A stretch of 64,000 nucleotides of DNA from Parapusillimonas sp013416435 (GTDB taxonomy: Bacteria; Pseudomonadota; Gammaproteobacteria; Burkholderiales; Burkholderiaceae_B). A program made the position numbers and the translations under genes. Position 1 is the first letter of the stretch. Every line of letters begins with the position of its first letter. The stretch is taken from positions 3,968,001-4,032,000 of the forward strand of contig NZ_CP197474.1 of NCBI RefSeq assembly GCF_052180245.1, in the 5' to 3' direction. Positions 17,016-26,060 of the stretch are shown in pieces. Below the pieces are notes generated by a model. That model was not told the DNA's origin and ran no database searches. It saw nothing but the letters and a program-made list of their open reading frames with translations.

Positions 17016-17996
17016 ATGCAGATCGCCATTACCGGCGGAGGTGGTTTCCTGGCTTCGATGCTGGTGCGGCACCTGCTTGACAACGGTGTGGCCGGGAAAC
17101 CGGTCACACGCATCACCACCATTGACCTGGTGCCTTGTCCCGTCGTGGACGTTCGTGTCGAAAGCATCGTCGCCGACGTCGGCGATCGCGATGTGCTGGC
17201 GCGGGCCATCTCGGCCCAAACCAAGGCCATCGTGCATCTGGCTGCTGTCGTCAGCGGCCAGGCCGAAGCAGACTTCGACCTGGGTATGCGAGTAAACATC
17301 GACGCCACACGAGTCCTTCTCGAGCACATACGCGCCTTGGGAACACGACCTCGTTTCGTTTTCACGAGTTCGGTCGCCGCCTTTGGCGGCAAGCTTCCCG
17401 ACCGTGTACAGGACGACACCCGCGCTTTGCCCCAAAGCTCCTACGGAGTCCAGAAAGTGATCGGTGAGCTGCTGGTCAGCGACTATACCCGCAAGGGCTA
17501 TGTCGACGGCATCACGCTTCGGGTACCGACCATATCGGTTCGCCCTGGTGCGCCCAACAAGGCGGCATCGAGTTTTGCCAGCGGCATTATTCGCGAGCCG
17601 CTGGCCGGTGTCGAAGCAGTATGCCCGGTCTCTCCAGAGATGCGGATGTGGCTGCAATCGCCGGACTATGCAATTCACAACCTGGCCCATGCGCTCGCGC
17701 TGGATGGCTCCCTGCTTGGCAACGACAGGACCGTAAACCTGCCGGGACTCTCCGTGTCGGTTGGCGCCATGATCGACGCATTGCGCACAGCGGCCGGCGA
17801 CGCGGTGACCAGGCTGATCCGCTTCGAGCCGGATCCGACAATCGAGAGCATCGTGGCGTCATGGCCAAATGATTTCGACGCCGTCAGGGCAAAGGCATTG
17901 GGCTTTGTCGCGGACGAGGACTACGTGTCGATCGTCCGCGCCCATATGGCTCGCACCGGCAACGCGTCGCCAATGACGCAGAACCCGCCTGCGTGA
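17016..17996 (+). CDS. denD: D-erythronate dehydrogenase
   Basis: A 326-residue short-chain/epimerase-type NAD enzyme. Rossmann motif MQIAITGGGGFLASMLVR at the start, DVGDRDVL, then the catalytic SSVAAFGG and YGVQK (Tyr-x-x-x-Lys near residues 145-149). DenD oxidises D-erythronate at C2 to the 2-oxo acid, which OtnI, OtnK and OtnC take to dihydroxyacetone phosphate. The operon context supports DenD over other epimerase-like proteins. The gap to the upstream dctP is 16 bases. Confidence 0.9.
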   Translation: MQIAITGGGGFLASMLVRHLLDNGVAGKPVTRITTIDLVPCPVVDVRVESIVADVGDRDVLARAISAQTKAIVHLAAVVSGQAEADFDLGMRVNIDATRVLLEHIRALGTRPRFVFTSSVAAFGGKLPDRVQDDTRALPQSSYGVQKVIGELLVSDYTRKGYVDGITLRVPTISVRPGAPNKAASSFASGIIREPLAGVEAVCPVSPEMRMWLQSPDYAIHNLAHALALDGSLLGNDRTVNLPGLSVSVGAMIDALRTAAGDAVTRLIRFEPDPTIESIVASWPNDFDAVRAKALGFVADEDYVSIVRAHMARTGNASPMTQNPPA

Positions 17997-18006
17997 AGGA
18001 AATTCC

Positions 18007-18570
18007 ATGAAAAGGCTGATAGACGGCTACTTTCGGATGCTGGGCGTACTGATGGTGCTCTGCCTGGCTGGCATGGTGGTCCTGGTGTTTGGCAATGTCG
18101 TCCTGCGGTATGGATTGAACTCAGGGATCACCAGTTCCGAGGAAGTGTCACGCTGGCTTTTCGTATGGCTGGTCTTTCTGGGCGCCATCGTGGCGCTGCG
18201 GGAACGTCAACACCTGGGCGTGGAGATTCTGGTCCGGCGGTTGCCGGTGCTCGGGCAGAAGCTGTGCCTGGTCACGAGCCAATTACTGATGCTGGCCACG
18301 CTCTGGCTGTTTCTGTCTGGCAGTTGGGAACAGACACTGATCAATCTGCACGTCGAGGCGCCGGCCACCGGGTGGTCCATGGCGATCGTCTATATCGTGG
18401 GCATCGTGTTCAGCGTGTCCGCGGGCGCAATCGTGCTGTGGGATCTGTATCGGGTTCTGTCGGGCCGCATTCGCGATGAAGAGCTGATCATGGTGACGGA
18501 ATCAGAAGAAAAGGCCGAGCTCGATAACCTGCAACGCGAGCTGGAAAGCGCCGAGAGGAAGCAGCCATGA
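18007..18570 (+). CDS. TRAP transporter small membrane subunit (DctQ family)
   Basis: A 187-residue protein with four predicted membrane helices: about 10-35, 50-68, 85-110 and 125-150. It has the DctQ signature YGLNSGITSSEEVSRWLFVW. Together with DctM it forms the sodium- or proton-driven TRAP channel in the inner membrane. The long charged tail after residue 155 lies in the cytoplasm. It overlaps the next gene by four bases. Confidence 0.93.
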   Translation: MKRLIDGYFRMLGVLMVLCLAGMVVLVFGNVVLRYGLNSGITSSEEVSRWLFVWLVFLGAIVALRERQHLGVEILVRRLPVLGQKLCLVTSQLLMLATLWLFLSGSWEQTLINLHVEAPATGWSMAIVYIVGIVFSVSAGAIVLWDLYRVLSGRIRDEELIMVTESEEKAELDNLQRELESAERKQP

Positions 18571-19847
18571 CCGTACTGATATTTGTAGGCGTACTGCTGG
18601 GCGCCATGGCGCTGGGCATGCCTATCGCGTTTGCCCTGCTGGTATCGTCCGTGGCGCTGATGTGGCATCTGGACATCTTCGACGCGCAGATCATTGCGCA
18701 GAACTTCATAGCAGGCGCAGATAACTTTCCGCTGTTGGCCATACCCTTCTTCATGCTGGCCGGCGAGGTCATGAACGTGGGCGGCCTGTCGCGCCGTATC
18801 GTCAATGTCGCCCTGGTCTTCGTTGGCCACATCAAGGGTGGGCTGGGCTATGTCGCCATCGTGGCGGCGTGCATTCTGTCGGCGCTGTCGGGGTCGGCGG
18901 TGGCCGACGCCGCGGCCCTGTCGGCACTGCTGGTACCGATGATGATACAGGCCGGCCACTCCAAGGAGCGGTCGGCGGGTCTGGTGGCGGCCTCGGGCAT
19001 TATTGGGCCCGTGATACCGCCCAGCATAGGCTTCGTCATCTTCGGGGTTGCGGCCAACGTCTCGATTACCAAGCTTTTCCTGGCCGGCATCATGCCGGGG
19101 ATCTATATCGCGGCGGCGCTATGGGTAACGTGGTGGCTGTGCGTGCGCAAGGAAAGGCTCGACACGGGCCCGCGCGCCAGCGCGCGCGAGCTGTGGCGCG
19201 CCACCGTGGAAGCCAGTTGGGCCTTGCTGCTGCCAGTGATCATTATTGTCGGCTTGCGATTTGGCGTGTTCACGCCCACGGAAGCCGCGGTGGTGGCAGC
19301 GGTCTATGCCCTGTTTGTGTCCACGGTCATTTATCGAGAACTGAAGCCCAAGCAGCTATATGCAGTGTTCATGGCTGCCGCGCGCACCACATCGGTCGTG
19401 ATGCTGTTGGTGGCGGCCGCCACGATCGCAGGCTGGCTGGTGACCGTGGCGGATCTGCCCGGCGCCATCACCGACTTGATGGAACCGTTCCTGGACAATC
19501 CCACGTTTCTGCTGTTTGCCATCATGCTGCTGGTGATAGCGGTGGGTACGGCAATGGACATGACGCCCACCATCCTGATCCTCACGCCTGTGCTGATGCC
19601 TATCGTGCGACAGGCCGGAATCGATCCCGTATACTTTGGTGTACTGTTCATCATCAATATGTCCATCAGCCTTATCACGCCGCCCGTGGGCACTGTGCTC
19701 AGCGTCGTCGCAGGGGTGACCAAGCAACGTATCGATCATGTGATGCGAGGCGTATGGCCGTTCCTGATTGCCGAACTGATCATCTTGTTCCTGCTGGTGC
19801 TGTTCCCGGCGCTTGTGATCGTGCCGGCTCGCTGGTTCAGCGGCTGA
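18567..19847 (+). CDS. TRAP transporter large membrane subunit (DctM family)
   Basis: A 426-residue protein of the ion-transporter superfamily with about 12 hydrophobic helices. DctM-type segments are seen: LAIPFFMLAGEVMNVGGLS, LSALSGSAVADAAALS, ASGIIGPVIPPSIGFVIFG and ITPPVGTVLSVVAGV near the end. It completes the dctP-Q-M uptake system for the sugar acid degraded by the otn/den enzymes. The start overlaps dctQ by ATGA. Confidence 0.95.
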   Translation: MTVLIFVGVLLGAMALGMPIAFALLVSSVALMWHLDIFDAQIIAQNFIAGADNFPLLAIPFFMLAGEVMNVGGLSRRIVNVALVFVGHIKGGLGYVAIVAACILSALSGSAVADAAALSALLVPMMIQAGHSKERSAGLVAASGIIGPVIPPSIGFVIFGVAANVSITKLFLAGIMPGIYIAAALWVTWWLCVRKERLDTGPRASARELWRATVEASWALLLPVIIIVGLRFGVFTPTEAAVVAAVYALFVSTVIYRELKPKQLYAVFMAAARTTSVVMLLVAAATIAGWLVTVADLPGAITDLMEPFLDNPTFLLFAIMLLVIAVGTAMDMTPTILILTPVLMPIVRQAGIDPVYFGVLFIINMSISLITPPVGTVLSVVAGVTKQRIDHVMRGVWPFLIAELIILFLLVLFPALVIVPARWFSG

Positions 19848-19865
19848 TCTCACCAGGAGTCGAGT

Positions 19866-20606
19866 ATGAATGCCCGCCCGGCGGGGGAAATCAGCAGGCC
19901 CGCAGTCGGCACCCTGGCCGACCGGGTCACGGCGGAATTGATGCAGCGCGTGCGGGGCGGGGCCTACCCGCTCAACACGCGCTTGCCGACCGAACCCCAG
20001 CTGGCCGCGCAGTTTGGCGTAAGCCGCACCGTGGTCCGCGAGGCCATTTCGCGCCTGAAATCCGAAGGCATGGTGGAAACCCGCCAAGGCAGCGGCACGG
20101 TCGTGCTGGATACCAAGCGCAATGCTTTTCGCATCGACGCGCTCGGCGGACAATTGGATGTCCGCGCCGTCCAAGAGGTGCGTTGCGGCCTCGAAAGCGA
20201 AATGGCCGCCTTGGCGGCGGCCCGGTGCACCGACGCCCAGATCGCACGCATTCAACGCGCCTTAAGGCGTATCGATGATGCGGTCGCCGACGGCGGCGAC
20301 GGCGTGGCGGAGGACATGGCGTTTCATGCAGCCATTGCAGACGCCGCAAAAAACCCTTTGCTGACCTCTTTATTGGAGTTCATCGGGCACGCGCTGCGCG
20401 ATGTGATCACCATCACGCGAACCCATGAGGCGCGCCGCCTGGACTTTTTTCGGCAGGTCGAGACCGAACACGCCGAAATTGCCGATGCCATAGCGCAACG
20501 CGACGTTGAAGGCGCCCGGCGCGCGGCGCTGAAGCATATGCAGGCGTCCATCGAACGACTGAACGCAGCCGAAGCCGGCGGCACCCATAGCCCGACGGCC
20601 ACGTGA
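19866..20606 (+). CDS. GntR-family regulator, FadR/FCD subfamily
   Basis: A 246-residue regulator. The N-terminal winged helix-turn-helix (about 18-85) contains LNTRLPTEPQLAAQFGVSRT, VVREAISRLKSEGMVETRQG. The C-terminal FCD domain (about 95-225) has the ligand/metal His pattern in FHAAIADAAKNPLL and TEHAEIADAI. It most likely represses the operon it ends and is released by a pathway intermediate. The 13-base palindrome-like operator candidate lies ahead of otnK (13015-13028). The gap to dctM is 18 bases, so it is cotranscribed. Confidence 0.92.
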   Translation: MNARPAGEISRPAVGTLADRVTAELMQRVRGGAYPLNTRLPTEPQLAAQFGVSRTVVREAISRLKSEGMVETRQGSGTVVLDTKRNAFRIDALGGQLDVRAVQEVRCGLESEMAALAAARCTDAQIARIQRALRRIDDAVADGGDGVAEDMAFHAAIADAAKNPLLTSLLEFIGHALRDVITITRTHEARRLDFFRQVETEHAEIADAIAQRDVEGARRAALKHMQASIERLNAAEAGGTHSPTAT

Positions 20607-20615
20607 TGGCAAACT

Positions 20616-21135
20616 TCAGAATTTGGGCAGCACGATCCTTAGGAATTCCGCTTCTGCGACGGCTTTGAATACTATCGGGCCTTCCTTGGCCTGAAGCTCA
20701 AATGCAGAATGCGGACCGTAGTCTTTCCCGTCAACGGTGACTTTGCTCTTGGCCAGGAACATCAGCTCGATGAAGTCTTCGAGGCCGGCATCAAAGCTTC
20801 TCTAGCGCAGTGTTGGCGGCTTCACGGTCGGCCACACTGATGAAGCCTTCGCCACTGGCACCACCGAATTGGCAGACCATCATCTCCAGCCCTTCCGGCC
20901 GGGCTTGAGCAAACTGCCACAGCCCATTGAATGCGGGTCCGTGGACTTCATGAAGTCTCTGCTGGCCAACAGCGATTACCTGGCCATGATTCCTTCACAT
21001 GCTCTACGGCGGGATCAGCTTACGCGCCATTAAGCAGCAGGCGGGATGGCCGACGACTCCGGACAACTTCGCCCGCTATGTTGAAGGTCAAAAGTAAAGG
21101 TCACGCACGAAGCGGTGACTACCGTCGGTCTCCAG
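20616..21135. pseudogene. remnants of three genes, including a LysR effector domain
   Basis: No intact gene is present. On the minus strand 20616-20882 decodes as LEMMVCQFGGASGEGFISVA, a frameshift, then DFIELMFLAKSKVTVDGKDY and a C-terminal EFLRIVLPKF; I do not recognise the family. On the plus strand about 20930-21032 decodes as GSVDFMKSLLANSDYLAMIP, SHALRRD, which matches the effector-binding domain of LysR regulators. About 21004-21096 gives a further fragment (LRAIKQQAGWPTTPDNFARY). The stretch is a graveyard of broken genes. Confidence 0.6.
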
Positions 21136-23175
21136 CTATACGCTGGCATTCGGCCGTTCAACGGCCACAGTAGTGGATGCGGTATCAGTTGACGTAAGGA
21201 ACTCCGTCGAAGGTTGGCCATTGGCGTTATGCTGGAGGATGCGAGCGGGCCTGCCCTGCCCGTCCAGGAATATCTGGCCGATACCGGCACCGTTCCATAC
21301 TCGTTCGCCGCGATGACGCTGATCAGGCAGGCGCGGACGGATCTCCAGGTCCCGGCGCTGGGTGAACCAGTTCAGCGGCGAGCGCGGAGAGTAAAGCCAG
21401 CGGTTGAGGCGATCCAGCCAGTCGAGCAGCCTTCGCGGAAACTCGTTCTTGATGCCACTGCTCGTGACCTGCCAGATGTGCGGCGTGCGATCCTGGTGGC
21501 GCACCTGCACATCATAGGCGAATGAGTAATGCACGTCGCCCGACAAGATCACGTAATTGCCCGGCGTGCGTGAATGGCGAAAGATATTGAGCATGACACT
21601 GGCCGCACCTCGATGCGCCATCCAGTTCTCGGCGTCGACGGTAAGCGCATGGCCGGTAAAGGTGCATATCCGCTGTATGACTTCGATCAGCTTGACGCCA
21701 AACATGGGCGTCGGCGAGACAATCACGGCGGCCGCTTCATCAAGCAGTTCATGCTGCAAGTCGGTCAGCGACTCCCAGTCCATCAGGCCCGACGGGCGGC
21801 TTGGCAGCCGCCGGCTGCGCCAGCGGCGCGTGCGAGTGTCAAGCACGATCACCGTGGGCTGCGTGCGTAGCACATAGTCCCATTTACCAAACGAAAGCAC
21901 CCGGCCGATCAGCGCATCTTGCGAAGTGGCATCGAGCCGGTCATTGGCCTGGGGCGTGGCTGTTAGTGCGTGCACATCGTCAATCAGCTCTTCGAAGACA
22001 TCGGGACGGTTTCCCCAACCCTGGCAAAGCATGTACGCGATCAGTGCATTGCCCACGATGCGTCGCGAGAACGGATGCTCATAGGCAGTGGTTTCCCACT
22101 TGGCTGAAAGGTTCCAGTCGTCCGTGATGTCATGGTCATCGAAGATCATCAGCGTTTGCACATGGGCGAGCAGTCGCGCGGCATGTGGCAGATCGCTGCG
22201 GAAACCCCGCAGGGCTTCTTTCTCGCGCCGCCAGCGGCGTGTATGCTCGGGATCGAGTTCCGGCATTTGCGGCTCGGGTATAAGCTGCCATGGCACAGGC
22301 GACCAAACCAGCAGATACATGGCCATCACCTCGGCGAGCGTCACAAGGTGGTTGTGCGCATTGGCGGTGGTAAAGACGGGCTTTTCCACGCCGCCGAAGA
22401 AGCGTTCGCGCAGTGCTTCGTTAGACTTGAATGCAGGCAACAGATCTTCGCGGCGGTAATAGCTGGCGGGGTGGTCATAAAGCGCTTCGCTGTCCGAGAC
22501 GACCGCGCCTTCCAGACATTCCCCATACAGGCCCAGGCGGCGGATCAGCGCATGGATCGCCGCCAGCATGGGGCCCGCCACGTCGTCGGCGTAGACTTGG
22601 TCACCGCACAGCATGAGCATGGCTGGACGCGCGTCGGCCTGACCGATGCGGTCGGTCAATAGCTCGTCGGCGCGCGCCAGCCCATCGCGCGAGGGGTGGT
22701 GTGGTTTGCGGCATGAACCAAAAAGAATATCGTCGGCGCTGCTGCGCAGCACTAGGCTGGGTCTTGTCGCGCCCTTATGCAGGACATGCGGTGCCCATTG
22801 AGCGATATTAGTCTCGACACCATCACTCAGTGCCGCGATCAGGTCGTAATGAATCACCGTGTCCTGCGGCAGAGGCTCTAGCAGCGTGACGTCAATCAAA
22901 TGAAGATAGGCATGGCGGCCGACAGGAAGAACTCGGCAGCAGCCGGCGTCCAGGGACAGTCGGCGGGGCGATCCACCGACGGGGTCAAGCAGCATTGTCA
23001 GGTTCAGCGGCGCACTGGCCACCAGCCACAGCACAAGGCGGGTCGGCTCGAGGCGGCGTAATATGGGGCCGGCCAGTACTGGCGGAAGGTCATTGAAAAT
23101 AGGAGTTGGAATCAATCGAGGTATGGCAATATATCGCGGTAAGATAGGCTTAGTGTAACCGGTGCGCGGCCTCAT
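21136..23175 (-). CDS. PhoD-like metallophosphatase family protein
   Basis: A long (up to 679 residues) member of the PhoD-like / alkaline phosphatase D metallophosphoesterase family. Metal-site motifs are visible: FGSCRKPHHPS, MLCGDQVYADD, MIFDDHDITDDWN and a C-terminal VILSGDVHYSFAY. An N-terminal region with DLPPVLAGPILRRLEPTRLV matches the family's usual beginning, so the true start is probably a little downstream of 23175, perhaps the TTG at 23115. No signal peptide is obvious; a cytoplasmic or Tat-independent location is likely. The substrate is unknown. Confidence 0.85.
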   Translation of the reverse strand: MRPRTGYTKPILPRYIAIPRLIPTPIFNDLPPVLAGPILRRLEPTRLVLWLVASAPLNLTMLLDPVGGSPRRLSLDAGCCRVLPVGRHAYLHLIDVTLLEPLPQDTVIHYDLIAALSDGVETNIAQWAPHVLHKGATRPSLVLRSSADDILFGSCRKPHHPSRDGLARADELLTDRIGQADARPAMLMLCGDQVYADDVAGPMLAAIHALIRRLGLYGECLEGAVVSDSEALYDHPASYYRREDLLPAFKSNEALRERFFGGVEKPVFTTANAHNHLVTLAEVMAMYLLVWSPVPWQLIPEPQMPELDPEHTRRWRREKEALRGFRSDLPHAARLLAHVQTLMIFDDHDITDDWNLSAKWETTAYEHPFSRRIVGNALIAYMLCQGWGNRPDVFEELIDDVHALTATPQANDRLDATSQDALIGRVLSFGKWDYVLRTQPTVIVLDTRTRRWRSRRLPSRPSGLMDWESLTDLQHELLDEAAAVIVSPTPMFGVKLIEVIQRICTFTGHALTVDAENWMAHRGAASVMLNIFRHSRTPGNYVILSGDVHYSFAYDVQVRHQDRTPHIWQVTSSGIKNEFPRRLLDWLDRLNRWLYSPRSPLNWFTQRRDLEIRPRLPDQRHRGERVWNGAGIGQIFLDGQGRPARILQHNANGQPSTEFLTSTDTASTTVAVERPNASV

Positions 23176-23641
23176 ACCGCCCCGGCGTTATACCGAACAC
23201 CCGGCGGACGCGCCTACGCGACATAAACACTCCAGCCGCAAAACGGACCATGCGAACGCACTGCGTGCGGGCAACCACTACGTTGGTCGCCACGGTGTCA
23301 ACGTCACAAAACGCGATGACACAAACGTCGTACAAGAAGTGTACTGCCCAGGCGTGCAGATCGCGCCAGACACGAGGGGCTCCCGTAGGTGCGGTCGCCG
23401 GCTTCGAAGCTTCCACGGATCCGTCAGTCGCGTATTAGCCTATTCCCGAGCGCTGGGGCGTCGCACCTGCCATTCATGAAAACCACTTCGTGACACGCCT
23501 AACAATCGGCACGATGCACTCATGGACCAGATCGCCCGATGACGGGCTCTGAACGAATACTTCGTGCTTGGTCCTTGGCCAAGTATCCGACTGCTTTTTT
23601 AGAATATGTCGCTCTGCGCTACCAAGAGGCCCGAGCCAACC
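23176..23641. other. gene-free stretch with a faint AraC-family remnant
   Basis: About 470 bases without a convincing gene. On the minus strand 23155-23230 (partly inside the N-terminal extension of the phosphatase frame) reads MSRRRVRRVFGITPGRYEAA, which resembles the end of the second helix-turn-helix of AraC/GlxA-type regulators. This is a weak and very short match. The rest shows nothing I can support. Confidence 0.35.
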
Positions 23642-25714
23642 TTACTGATACCTTCTAGGAATGTGGTCCGTCCACGTCCTTTCCCTGATCAGCTCGCCGT
23701 TCTTCCGTAAGGCCTTGGTGAAGGTGACATGAAAATAGGTGGCATCCGATTCGATCTGCGCCACGGTCGACAGGTCTATCTCATCGCCCGAGATGGTGAA
23801 CACGTTTCTGCGTTCACCTCGGAAGCTTGCGTTGGCGGGTGCGGCGTCATTGACGTCCCATCGGTATAGCTCTGTGGAACGGTATGTGTTGTCGTAGAGG
23901 GTCCAGCCGGTTTCATTGCTCGTGGTAAAGGTCGATTCTCCGGTTTGTTCATTGCGGATGCTCTCGAACACCGGCGCACCGCTTTGCAGCCACTTGCCGA
24001 ACGGTGCCTGGTCGCTGGGTTCAGGCGGAGGCAGCACGCAGCCTGGGCTGGTTTCGTTCTCCGTGGGCACCATCGGCAACTCCAGCCATGTATCGGCGCC
24101 CGCAAAAAGACGGGTGACGCCTGGCGTGGGGCTGGGCCAGATCATGGGAAACTGCGCGTTGGAGACGGCGAGGCGGATACGGTGGCCCGGCTTGAAACGC
24201 CATGTGGTGAAATGGATCGACGTGGACAGCGTCGTTGGCTCGCCGGGCACCAGCGCTTCCGGTGCGAGCCGTGACAGACGCTGTGAGGGATTGATGATCG
24301 CTCCGCTGACAAGCGACACTTTGCCATCCGGAGCCACATCTTCCAGACGCAGCGACCATTGGTAGAACGGGGCGTCCGCGGCTACACGCAATCGCACTTG
24401 CGGCATGCCCATGATTTCCAGTGCTTCGGTCAAAGGAGCGGAGTCGTAGACCAGGCTATGGGCGTCGTCGGCGGCCATGTCGCCTGTTTGTTCACCCCAC
24501 CATCCGCCGGCGGCCATGCCGGAGCCCGCACGATAGCGCAGGCTCTCGACGCTGGCTTGCGCGTACGGCGCATCACCCAGCTGTTGCCGCGGTTGCGGGT
24601 AGAGACGCCGGGTGCTGCTGCCGCTCACCGGCCATTGCCGGCCGCAGCGCCAATAACCCGGGATGGTATCCAGATCGGTGGCGGGCGCATGGCCGGTACG
24701 CATGAATGCCATCCGGCTGGGTTGGTCCAGAACTCCGTTGTCCATGCCTTTGAGCCAGTAATCCCACCAGCGCAAGGCCTTTTCGCGCCATTCATAGTTG
24801 GGACCGGGCACGCCGTATTCAGGCCATGCATGATTCCAGGGCCCGATCTCGGCAATGACCGGCGCCTTGGAGGTTTCGCTGACTTCCATAACGAAATCTC
24901 GGTAGCCGTCGAGCAATCCGCCGATCAAATATGCCGGGACTTCCAGCGGTGTTTTGAACTTGACCGATTCTTTGCGCCAGAAATCGCCATCTTGCTGCTG
25001 GCGCAGCCAGGTGAATATCCAGGGTTCCCTGTCGAAACGGTTCCGGAAGTACTCTTCGTCGATACGGTAGTCGGGGCTCTGCGGCATCGAGTTGTCCGTA
25101 TCGATCTGGTGCGCGTACATATCGATGTGCAAGGCGCCGTCGATGTAGTGGACGTCGTTGTAGAACAGATCAGTCGACCCATGGGCGGCGATAATGGCCT
25201 TGAGTGCGGGCGGTTTTCTGTGGGCCGTCATCAGCGAGTTGAACGCGCTCCATGAAATGCCGTACATGCCCACATTGCCGTTCGACCAGCTCTTTTTGGA
25301 GAGTTGCGCAACGAGTTCTTCCGCATCCGAGATCTCGGCTTCGGAATACTCGCTTTCAGGGATGCTGCCGCCGCTGCCTCCCGTGCCTCGCACATCGACC
25401 CGGGCAACGACATAGCCTCGCTTGGCGAAATAAGAACCGTATTCGTAATCGCCCAGCGCGAAAAAATCGTCCTTGCGGTAGGGAACTTTTTCCATGATTA
25501 CCGGGAACGTTTCGCCGGGCGTTCTGGCGACGGGGCGGTAGTAGGTCACCGCCAGATGCACGCCGTCCTTCATTTCAAGCGTGCTGTTTTCCATGGAAAA
25601 CTCGTAATACGTGGCCGCTTCCGACGGCCCGGTATCGCTGTGACAGCCCAATAGACCGGTTGTCAGGAAAAAGAAGATTGCCAGTCTCTTCAAGATGGCC
25701 GTATTCCATCGCAT
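23642..25714 (-). CDS. CocE/NonD-family hydrolase lipoprotein (S15-type)
   Basis: A 690-residue alpha/beta hydrolase of the X-Pro dipeptidyl-peptidase / cocaine-esterase family. Start 25714 is chosen because GGGGA precedes it and it gives a lipoprotein signal (KRLAIFFFLTTGLLGC) with the lipobox Cys near residue 24. Then follow DGVHLAVTYYRP, VDVRGTGGSGG, the nucleophile elbow GMYGISWSAF, and a C-terminal jelly-roll (IHFTTWRFKPGHRIRLAVSN). It is probably anchored to the outer or inner membrane and cleaves esters or amides of unknown type. It is a single gene, with an 8-base inverted repeat (25745-25762) ahead of it. Confidence 0.88.
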   Translation of the reverse strand: MRWNTAILKRLAIFFFLTTGLLGCHSDTGPSEAATYYEFSMENSTLEMKDGVHLAVTYYRPVARTPGETFPVIMEKVPYRKDDFFALGDYEYGSYFAKRGYVVARVDVRGTGGSGGSIPESEYSEAEISDAEELVAQLSKKSWSNGNVGMYGISWSAFNSLMTAHRKPPALKAIIAAHGSTDLFYNDVHYIDGALHIDMYAHQIDTDNSMPQSPDYRIDEEYFRNRFDREPWIFTWLRQQQDGDFWRKESVKFKTPLEVPAYLIGGLLDGYRDFVMEVSETSKAPVIAEIGPWNHAWPEYGVPGPNYEWREKALRWWDYWLKGMDNGVLDQPSRMAFMRTGHAPATDLDTIPGYWRCGRQWPVSGSSTRRLYPQPRQQLGDAPYAQASVESLRYRAGSGMAAGGWWGEQTGDMAADDAHSLVYDSAPLTEALEIMGMPQVRLRVAADAPFYQWSLRLEDVAPDGKVSLVSGAIINPSQRLSRLAPEALVPGEPTTLSTSIHFTTWRFKPGHRIRLAVSNAQFPMIWPSPTPGVTRLFAGADTWLELPMVPTENETSPGCVLPPPEPSDQAPFGKWLQSGAPVFESIRNEQTGESTFTTSNETGWTLYDNTYRSTELYRWDVNDAAPANASFRGERRNVFTISGDEIDLSTVAQIESDATYFHVTFTKALRKNGELIRERTWTDHIPRRYQ

Positions 25715-26060
25715 TGGGCGTCCCCTGGTGTTTTTATGGTTTTCAGCCGTCAATGTTGACGGCGCAGCATAGTAGCAACAGGTTGATTCGCTTAGCAAGC
25801 ATCTTGTCAGTGGCCGGACTTCGGCCTCAAGACAGACTATGCAGTCGCCACCCGCGAAAGCCGCGCGACATCGCGGCATGGGCATTAATGCGCCGAGATG
25901 CCCGACCGCTCCGGCAAAGATCGCGATCGCATCGATTGCATTCCTTTATAGGCAACCAGTGTTTCGCTTATCGAAAAAGCAATTTTCGCCGGCCCGGGTG
26001 TTGGCGGCCGTCAGGGATCGATAGAATTCACCTCTTCTTAATGCAAATCAAGATTTCGTG
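25715..26060. promoter_or_regulatory. divergent promoter region with two short inverted repeats
   Basis: No gene is seen. GCCGTCAA-TG-TTGACGGC (25745-25762) lies 31 bases upstream of the CocE-type start and could be an operator or leader hairpin. TTTCG-CTTAT-CGAAA (25962-25976) lies about 85 bases ahead of the dehydrogenase gene and resembles half-sites used by IclR-type proteins, but no such regulator is nearby. Roles are inferred from position only. Confidence 0.35.

Noticed and set aside
18869..20278. A 469-residue plus-strand frame across dctM and the GntR gene
   Set aside because: It is a shadow of two well-supported genes in another frame and has no family features.
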